The position numbers and the translations under genes were made by a program. Below are positions 1 through 5,256 of a DNA stretch of 5,256 nt, piece after piece. The DNA lies in NCBI GenBank assembly GCA_013205605.1, contig JABMMK010000171.1:1-5256 (forward strand), read 5' to 3'. Positions within the stretch are counted from its first letter, which is position 1; each line of letters begins with the position of its first letter. This DNA is from Cytophagales bacterium. Lineage in GTDB: Bacteria > Bacteroidota > Bacteroidia > Cytophagales > Spirosomataceae. Below the pieces are notes generated by a model. That model ran no database searches and was not told the DNA's origin. It was given only the letters and a program-made list of their open reading frames with translations.

Positions 1-2393
1 GAACTGCACCTCAGTATACACATCCTCAGTATGGAAGTTCTGCTCAGGCAACTTTACCAGCCTATTTGCATGCGAATGGTTCAAATGGCGTACGTGGTTC
101 AGTAGATATGGCGGCCATTCAGGCAGCTTATGCAGCTAGTCCGTTAACTACTTTTTTAATTAGACCTAATTTAGCTGGAACGAATTGGTTTGATGAGATT
201 ACTCGATACGGAACTACCATGCGTCATTCTTTGGGTATCGGTGGTGGTACTGAGAATGGTCGTTTTTACCTAGGAATTTCAGGACAAGAGCAACAAGGTA
301 TTTTGTTGGAAAATGATTTCAAACGTTATTCTGCTCGTTTCAACTCTGAATTTAATTTAGGTAAGAAGGTACGTATTGGAGAGAACTTACAGTTCACGTA
401 TCGTTCCGTTCGTGGCCAAGCAGGTGGTAATGGTGGATTAGGAATTGCAGCAGATGAGTCGGTGATTTTGTCAGCTTATCGTATGCCTACTGTTATTCCA
501 GTATTTGATGATTTTGGTTCTTATGCGAGTACTAAGGCTGCAGGATTTAATAATCCACGTAACCCTGTTCGTCAGATCATGCGTAACAACTTGAATGACA
601 ACAACTTTAATGCAAATGCAGTGGGTAATATGTATGCTGAATATGAGCCGATTAAAGATTTGATCATCAGAACTAGTTTAGGAGGTCAATTCAACAGCTC
701 TGCTTTTAAGAATTATAATTATCGTTATCTTGGAGATTCGGAGCCTGAGGCATCGGATTCTTTTTCTGAGGGATCTAATTATTTTATGAGTTGGGTTTTA
801 TCGAACACGGCTGCATACAAATATCAGTGGAGAAAACATGGTGCTAAAGTTTTAGTGGGCCAAGAAGCTTTGAATACTGGAAGAGGTCGTAGCATTAGTG
901 GTTCTGGAATTAACCCGTTCTCGATGGACATGGATTTCTTAACTTTAAATGCAGTTCAATCTCCTGTCGTTAACTCAAATTTATTTAGCGGAGTTAATTT
1001 CTACTCTTTATTCTCTAAGTTAGATTATAACTTTGATGAAAAGTATTATGTAACTGGGGTAGTACGTCGTGATGGTTCGTCTCGTTTCGGTTCTCAAAGC
1101 CGTTATGGTATTTTCCCTGCGTTTTCTGCTGCTTGGCGTGTAACTTCTGAGGCATTCATGGCTGACCTTCCTTCGATCACAGATTTGAAAATCCGTGGAG
1201 GTTGGGGAGAAATGGGTAACTCGAATAACGTAGACCCAGCGAATCAGTTCTCTTTATATGCGGCTAACCGTGGTAACTCATTCTATCCAATTTCTGGACA
1301 AAGTTCAGGAGCGAATGAAGGTTATTTCCGTTCACGTATCGGTAATGATGCTGCCAAGTGGGAGACTTCAGAAACGTTGAACATTGGTTTTGATGCTACT
1401 TTATTAAATGGTAAGTGGGAAGTAGTATTGGATGTTTGGAGAAAAGATACGCGTGATTTGTTATTTGGCGTACCTCTTCCGGCGGTTGTTGGTAATTCTG
1501 CATCTGCTCCTGCGGTTAACGTAGCTAAAATGCGTAACCAAGGTATCGATTTCCAAATCATTAATCGTGGAAATATCACTTCTGACTTGAAGTATGAGTT
1601 AACCATCAATAATTCATTTTTACAAAATGAGATTGTGGCCTTTGCTCCGGGTATCACCAACTTAACAGGTGGTGCATTCCGTGGTATTGTTCCAGTAAGA
1701 ATGGAAGTAGGACGTTCTCTTTCTTCATTTTATGGATATAAGGTATTAGGATATTTCAATTCTGCTGCTGAAGTTACTTCGTCTCCTGCTCAATCAGGTG
1801 CGGGTGTGGGACGTTTCCGTTACCAAGATACGGATGGAGATGGAAAAATTACTCCAGCGGATCGTACTTATTTAGGTTCACCGGTACCAACATACACAGG
1901 GGGTGTCAATTTAGGCTTGACGTACAAAGATTTTGAATTCAGTGCATATTTAAATGCATCTGCTGGAAACAAAATTTGGAATCAGCAAAAATGGTTTACA
2001 GATTTCTTTGGAACATTCCAAGGGGCTGGAAAGGGTGAGCGTGCAAAGCAATCATGGACTCCTGCTTTAGGAAATTCTGCTGCAGCTCCTATCTGGGAAT
2101 CAGCATCTAGTATTTCCACTTCAGGTGCTGAGAACTCTTGGTACATTGAGGATGGAGATTACATCCGTTTCCAAAACATTTCATTGGGATATAATGTTCC
2201 AGAGAAGTATTCTTCTAAGTTAGGAATCAAGCGTGCTAAGTTTACTGTTTCGGCAACGAACTTATTCACAATCACTGCATACAAAGGATTAGATCCGGGT
2301 GTAGGTGGTGCGGCTGATACTGGATTTGGTATTGATGTGGGTAACTATCCAGTTACACGCGGATTTAACGCATCGATCAATTTGAATTTCTAA
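1..2393 (+). CDS. SusC/RagA-like TonB-dependent outer-membrane transporter, 5'-truncated by window edge
   Basis: This is the C-terminal part of a SusC-type TonB-dependent transporter, an outer-membrane barrel that imports a large ligand captured by its SusD partner. The frame is open from base 3 without a stop, so the TTG at 66 is an internal leucine codon and the true start lies upstream. About 796 residues are visible against roughly 1000-1100 for the family. The signal peptide, any carboxypeptidase-regulatory-like domain, the TonB box and most of the plug are therefore outside the window. Visible family hallmarks (numbering from base 3) are GTNWFDE at 59-65, RRDGSSRFG at 355-363, RYGIFPAFSAAWRV at 367-380, KIRGGWGEMGN at 396-406, KWET at 452-455, NVAKMRNQGID at 506-516, an EF-hand-like DTDGDGKITPAD at 609-620, and VSATNLFTIT at 749-758 followed by YKGLDP. 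It ends in phenylalanine, as expected for barrel assembly. The frame is intact throughout. Arginine is mostly CGT, suggesting high expression. The family call is firm; the substrate is unknown. Confidence 0.96.
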   Translation, partial: TAPQYTHPQYGSSAQATLPAYLHANGSNGVRGSVDMAAIQAAYAASPLTTFLIRPNLAGTNWFDEITRYGTTMRHSLGIGGGTENGRFYLGISGQEQQGILLENDFKRYSARFNSEFNLGKKVRIGENLQFTYRSVRGQAGGNGGLGIAADESVILSAYRMPTVIPVFDDFGSYASTKAAGFNNPRNPVRQIMRNNLNDNNFNANAVGNMYAEYEPIKDLIIRTSLGGQFNSSAFKNYNYRYLGDSEPEASDSFSEGSNYFMSWVLSNTAAYKYQWRKHGAKVLVGQEALNTGRGRSISGSGINPFSMDMDFLTLNAVQSPVVNSNLFSGVNFYSLFSKLDYNFDEKYYVTGVVRRDGSSRFGSQSRYGIFPAFSAAWRVTSEAFMADLPSITDLKIRGGWGEMGNSNNVDPANQFSLYAANRGNSFYPISGQSSGANEGYFRSRIGNDAAKWETSETLNIGFDATLLNGKWEVVLDVWRKDTRDLLFGVPLPAVVGNSASAPAVNVAKMRNQGIDFQIINRGNITSDLKYELTINNSFLQNEIVAFAPGITNLTGGAFRGIVPVRMEVGRSLSSFYGYKVLGYFNSAAEVTSSPAQSGAGVGRFRYQDTDGDGKITPADRTYLGSPVPTYTGGVNLGLTYKDFEFSAYLNASAGNKIWNQQKWFTDFFGTFQGAGKGERAKQSWTPALGNSAAAPIWESASSISTSGAENSWYIEDGDYIRFQNISLGYNVPEKYSSKLGIKRAKFTVSATNLFTITAYKGLDPGVGGAADTGFGIDVGNYPVTRGFNASINLNF

Positions 2394-2424
2394 TTTAACG
2401 AAAATCAATTTTAATTATAAGAAA

Positions 2425-4179
2425 ATGAAAAAATATCAAATTTTAAAGCGAATAGCTTTAGTGAGTGCGTCAGCGTTTATGTTGACCTTCGCTTGTAAGG
2501 ATCAGTTTTTAGAAGTTGCACCAACTGGCTCTTTAGCTCAAGCGCAATTATCTTCAAAAGCTGGTGTTGAGGGTGCCTTAATTGGTGCTTATGCGCAGTT
2601 GGCAGCTAAAGGTTTCTCTCGTTTGGGAGCAGCTAACAACTGGGTTTGGGGTTCAATCCGTGGGGGTGAAAATAACAAGGGTACTGACCCTGGTGATTAC
2701 ACGACCATTAACCCAATCCAACGTTATGAGGTTGATGCAACCAATGGAGATATGAATGATTCATGGAGAGCCAAGTATGAAGGTATTGCACGTTGTAATG
2801 CTGTCATTAACCTAGCTAGTGGATCAAAAGAACTTTCTGCTGCAGATAAAACTCGTATCATCGCTGAAGCACGTTTTCTACGTGGATTCTTTTACTTCGA
2901 ATTGAAGCGTTTATGGAATTCGGTTCCTTACGTGGATGAGAAAGTAGGATATGGCCAAGGAATTGAAAAAGTTGCGAATACTCCTGCTATTTGGGATAAA
3001 ATCGAAGCTGATTTCAAACATGCTTACGACAACCTTACTGAAACTCATTCAGATGTGGGTCGCGCAAACAAATGGGCTGCTGCTGCTTTGTTAGGTAAAG
3101 TTTATGTTTACCAAGCGAAATGGGCTGATGCAAAAGCTATATTAACGACTGTCATTGCTAGTGGAAAAACGACTAATGGCAAGAAATATGGTTTGGTTAC
3201 AAAATTTGCTGAAATTTTCAATGCTGAAAATGACAACAATGAGGAGGCTATTTTTGCGATGCAATCTTCTATGAACACGGGTAATACAAATAATGCCAAT
3301 GGTTTTGACGACTTGAACTACCCTTATAACACGGGTTCTGATGGTCCAGGTAACTGTTGCGGTTTCTTCCAACCCACTTTCTCGATGGCTAATGCGTATC
3401 GTACAGTAGGTGGATTACCTATTCTTTCTGAGCAAGGTGATGGAACTCCTGATTATAACTTAGCTGCTAATGCAGTAAAGAATGATTATGGTATTAATAC
3501 AACTGCTGCTTTCAAAGAAGATACTGATCCATTAGATCCACGTATTGACCATACAATCGGTCGTCGTGGTATCCAGTACTTAGATTGGATCGAGCATCCA
3601 GGTGCTGACTGGATTCGTTCTCAAGTATACGCAGGTCCATATTCTCCAAAGAAATATGTGTACTACAAGCGTCAAGAGAATAGTTTGACAGATGGTTCTG
3701 GTTGGACACGTGGTTACGCTACAATGAACTTTAATATCATCCGTTTCGCTGATGTGCTTTTATTAGCTGCTGAGGCTGAAATCGAAGCAGGAAGTTTAAC
3801 GACTGCTTTAGGATATATTAATCAAATTCGTAAGCGTGCGGCTAATGAAGCTGGTTTTGTAACCAAAGGTGGAAAGCCAGAAGCAAATTACGTGATCAAT
3901 CTTTATACAGCTTTTGCTGATAAAGCTGAGGCCACTAAAGCACTTCGTATGGAGCGTTTGTTAGAGTTAGCTACAGAAGGTCACCGTTTCTTCGATTTAG
4001 TTCGTTGGGGTATTGCAAGCAAAACGTTGAATGCATACTTGAAACACGAATCTAAATACTTAGTAACTAAGTTTGGCGGTTCGAAATACACAACTGGAAA
4101 AGATGAGTATTTACCTATTCCACAAGCTCAAATTGATATTCAAGGTGCTGCTGTATTAAAGCAGAATCCTGGGTATTAA
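2425..4179 (+). CDS. SusD/RagB-like nutrient-binding outer-membrane lipoprotein
   Basis: This is a complete 584-residue SusD-type lipoprotein, the ligand-binding lid of the upstream SusC-like barrel. The N-terminus has basic residues, a hydrophobic stretch (10-23) and a lipobox LTFA-C with the lipidated cysteine at 24, followed by KDQFLE, the usual SusD start of the mature chain. The N-terminal helical domain shows SWRAKYEGIARCNAVI (113-128) and AEARFLRGFFYFELKRLW (147-164), with TPR-like helices around 215-240. The C-terminal SusD domain shows NIIRFADVLLLAAEAEIEAG (437-456), INQIRKRA (465-472), ALRMERLLELATEGHRFFDL (506-525), VRWG (526-529), and the closing EYLPIP (561-566) and QNPGY (580-584). 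A vicinal Cys-Cys pair sits at 311-312 in GPGNCCGFFQPT. The start is chosen because the signal peptide begins there. It has no Shine-Dalgarno but an A-rich leader (AATTATAAGAAA). The 31-base gap after the susC-like gene implies co-transcription. Of 25 arginines, 22 use CGT. The ligand cannot be inferred without neighbouring enzymes. Confidence 0.97.
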   Translation: MKKYQILKRIALVSASAFMLTFACKDQFLEVAPTGSLAQAQLSSKAGVEGALIGAYAQLAAKGFSRLGAANNWVWGSIRGGENNKGTDPGDYTTINPIQRYEVDATNGDMNDSWRAKYEGIARCNAVINLASGSKELSAADKTRIIAEARFLRGFFYFELKRLWNSVPYVDEKVGYGQGIEKVANTPAIWDKIEADFKHAYDNLTETHSDVGRANKWAAAALLGKVYVYQAKWADAKAILTTVIASGKTTNGKKYGLVTKFAEIFNAENDNNEEAIFAMQSSMNTGNTNNANGFDDLNYPYNTGSDGPGNCCGFFQPTFSMANAYRTVGGLPILSEQGDGTPDYNLAANAVKNDYGINTTAAFKEDTDPLDPRIDHTIGRRGIQYLDWIEHPGADWIRSQVYAGPYSPKKYVYYKRQENSLTDGSGWTRGYATMNFNIIRFADVLLLAAEAEIEAGSLTTALGYINQIRKRAANEAGFVTKGGKPEANYVINLYTAFADKAEATKALRMERLLELATEGHRFFDLVRWGIASKTLNAYLKHESKYLVTKFGGSKYTTGKDEYLPIPQAQIDIQGAAVLKQNPGY

Positions 4180-4200
4180 TTCTTGATTTTGTAATTTTTT

Positions 4201-4234
4201 AAAAAAGGTGGGGAGAAATTCCCACCTTTTTTTT
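4201..4234 (+). terminator. Rho-independent terminator after the SusC/SusD pair
   Basis: GGTGGG (4207-4212) pairs with CCCACC (4221-4226). The stem is extended inward by G4213-T4220 (wobble) and A4214-T4219, closing a GAAA tetraloop (4215-4218). Outside the GC core, A4201-4206 can pair with T4227-4232, and the T run continues to 4234. A GC-rich stem with a GNRA loop followed by eight T is a textbook intrinsic terminator. It begins 21 bases after the susD-like stop codon. Because an A tract precedes the stem, it could also stop transcription from the opposite strand, though no convergent gene is visible here. Confidence 0.93.
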
Positions 4235-4236
4235 AT

Positions 4237-4244
4237 TAATTTTG
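4237..4244 (+). promoter_or_regulatory. Possible Bacteroidota sigma-ABfr -7 element for the FG-GAP gene
   Basis: TAATTTTG matches the Bacteroidota -7 consensus TAnnTTTG exactly. It lies directly after the terminator and 17 bases before the ATG at 4262, so transcription would start only about 10 bases before the gene. The expected upstream TTTG/TTG (-33) box would fall inside the terminator stem-loop, around 4213-4219, and none is present there. The match is short and AT-rich DNA produces it by chance, so this is tentative. The alternative is expression by read-through from the SusC/SusD unit. Confidence 0.35.
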
Positions 4245-4261
4245 TTTGATTAAAATAAGCC

Positions 4262-5256
4262 ATGAAATCCATTCATATTCCTTTCATTCTCATTTTTTGT
4301 ATCTTTTTTTACGGGTGTAAAACAAAGTCGACCTTTGAACTTATCCCTAGTGAAGATTCTGGAATTGAATTCAACAATCAAATTGTGGATAATGATACCC
4401 TCAATATTTTAACCTACGAATATCTGTATAATGGTAGTGGTGTAGGATTAGGTGATTTTAATGGAGATGGCTTATTAGATGTGTTCTTTTCAGGAAGTCA
4501 GGTCGACAGCAAACTGTATTTAAATCAAGGGGATTTCAAGTTTAGTGATATTTCAAAATCCGCTGGAATAAATACCTTGGGCCGCTGGTGTTCAGGTGTT
4601 TCCGTGGTCGATATAAATGCGGATGGATTATTGGATATTTATGTGTCTACTACCATGAAAAACGCAGCAAAAGATCGTGAAAACTTGTTGTTTGTCAATC
4701 AGGGTGTGAAAAATGGAATGCCCACTTTTAAGGAAATGGCTACAGAATATGGAGTGAATGATTCGGGCTATTCTGAACATGCTGCATTTTTTGATTATGA
4801 TCGCGATGGGGATTTGGATTTATATGTGCTGATTGACGTGATAGACCAACAACCTGCTTTATTTAGACCTAAGGTGACCGATGGCTCTTATCCCAATACG
4901 GATCGCTTGTATCGATGCGATTGGTCTACCGATTTAAAACATCCTGTGTACACGAATGTCTCAAAAGAGGCGGGAATTACGATCGAAGGATTTGGTTTAG
5001 GTGTGGCCATTTGTGATATTAATCAGGACAATTGGCCTGATATTTATGTGACCAACGATTATGTATCGGATGATTTATTATACATCAATAATAAGAACGG
5101 TACTTTTACAGATCAGTCCAAAAATTATTTTAAACATACCAGTTTAACGGCGATGGGGAATGAGGTTGGCGATGTCAATAATGATGGATTAGCCGATATC
5201 GTAGCCTTAGATATGTTGCCAAAAAATACAGAAAGAAAGAAACAATTAGCGCCACC
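4262..5256 (+). CDS. FG-GAP/VCBS-repeat lipoprotein (probable ASPIC/UnbV-type family), 3'-truncated by window edge
   Basis: This frame runs from ATG 4262 to the window end with no stop, giving 331 codons plus two bases. An in-frame TAA at 4256-4258 rules out a longer N-terminus. The product begins with a short signal peptide and lipobox FFYG-C, with the lipidated cysteine at 19, so it is exported and membrane-anchored. At least five calcium-loop repeats follow: DFNGDGLLD (65-73), DINADGLLD (117-125), DYDRDGDLD (178-186), DINQDNWPD (252-260) and DVNNDGLAD (304-312). These are the DxDxDGxxD loops of FG-GAP/VCBS beta-propeller blades; the fourth has N in place of the loop glycine. Linking segments such as LYLNQGDFKFSDISKSAGI (85-103) and VYTNVSKEAGI (229-239) also fit. 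Known relatives are often about 1100 residues, with a C-terminal ASPIC/UnbV domain and a position next to SusC/SusD genes; that end is not visible here. Its function is unproven: ligand or partner binding in the envelope is an inference. Arginine codons are mixed, unlike its neighbours, which suggests lower expression. Confidence 0.9.
   Translation, partial: MKSIHIPFILIFCIFFYGCKTKSTFELIPSEDSGIEFNNQIVDNDTLNILTYEYLYNGSGVGLGDFNGDGLLDVFFSGSQVDSKLYLNQGDFKFSDISKSAGINTLGRWCSGVSVVDINADGLLDIYVSTTMKNAAKDRENLLFVNQGVKNGMPTFKEMATEYGVNDSGYSEHAAFFDYDRDGDLDLYVLIDVIDQQPALFRPKVTDGSYPNTDRLYRCDWSTDLKHPVYTNVSKEAGITIEGFGLGVAICDINQDNWPDIYVTNDYVSDDLLYINNKNGTFTDQSKNYFKHTSLTAMGNEVGDVNNDGLADIVALDMLPKNTERKKQLAP

Noticed and set aside
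66..68. TTG as the start codon of a 775-residue protein
   Set aside because: The same frame is open upstream to base 3 and encodes SusC-like sequence there (for example PQYGSSAQ and LPAY), so this is an internal leucine of a gene cut by the window edge.
1322..1660. Minus-strand open frame of 112 codons inside the SusC-like gene
   Set aside because: It lies wholly antisense to strongly conserved SusC motifs (KWET, NVAKMRNQGID), and its translation shows no recognisable domain or signal peptide.
2394..2424. Possible promoter or hairpin between the SusC-like and SusD-like genes
   Set aside because: The 31 bases are AT-rich but contain no TAnnTTTG element, no convincing inverted repeat and no T-run terminator, consistent with a simple operon junction.
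3108..3372. Two overlapping minus-strand open frames (63 and 76 codons) inside the SusD-like gene
   Set aside because: They are antisense shadows in different frames of the SusD coding sequence, with no start signals or recognisable protein features.
3512..3709. Minus-strand open frame of 65 codons inside the SusD-like gene
   Set aside because: It is antisense to an intact, conserved reading frame and its product is low in recognisable content.
4293..4310. T6 and T7 runs in the signal-peptide region of the FG-GAP gene as a possible phase-variation tract
   Set aside because: The runs are short and encode hydrophobic Phe codons expected in a signal peptide. Phase-variable tracts are usually longer, so there is no real support.
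1..5256. CRISPR array, tRNA/rRNA genes, insertion sequence or toxin-antitoxin genes
   Set aside because: Nearly all of the window is accounted for by three long genes and one terminator. I saw no direct-repeat array, terminal inverted repeats, tRNA-like cloverleaf or transposase motifs.

Overview
The window looks like chromosomal DNA of a Bacteroidota bacterium. It carries an adjacent SusC-like/SusD-like pair, which is a hallmark of that phylum. The gene starts lack Shine-Dalgarno sequences and are preceded by A-rich stretches. There is one exact match to the Bacteroidota promoter element TAnnTTTG. Codon use and protein style (strong CGT preference for arginine, moderate AT richness) would fit a Cytophagales- or Sphingobacteriales-type organism, but that finer placement is a guess.

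Layout, all on the + strand: (1) bases 1-2393 hold the C-terminal ~796 residues of a SusC/RagA-type TonB-dependent outer-membrane transporter, whose 5' end lies outside the window. (2) After a 31-base gap, bases 2425-4179 hold a complete 584-residue SusD/RagB-type surface lipoprotein. (3) An 82-base gap contains a strong intrinsic terminator (4201-4234) and then a possible promoter -7 element (4237-4244). (4) From base 4262 to the right edge runs the 5' part (331 codons) of an FG-GAP/VCBS-repeat lipoprotein. It stays open to the window end and has at least five calcium-loop repeats.

How they work together: SusD-type lipoproteins cap SusC-type barrels and bind a large ligand (usually a glycan, sometimes peptide or other polymer), which the barrel imports using TonB energy. 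The third protein is exported and probably envelope-attached. Its family is often encoded next to SusC/SusD pairs, but its role there is not established. No glycoside hydrolase, peptidase, sulfatase or regulator is visible, so the substrate cannot be named.

The window is mostly an ordinary nutrient-uptake locus, and I see no evidence of a wholly new system. The points most worth a second look are the third gene, the vicinal cysteine pair in the SusD-like protein, the contrast in codon use and lipoprotein sorting residues between the SusCD pair and the third gene, and the terminator/promoter junction separating them.
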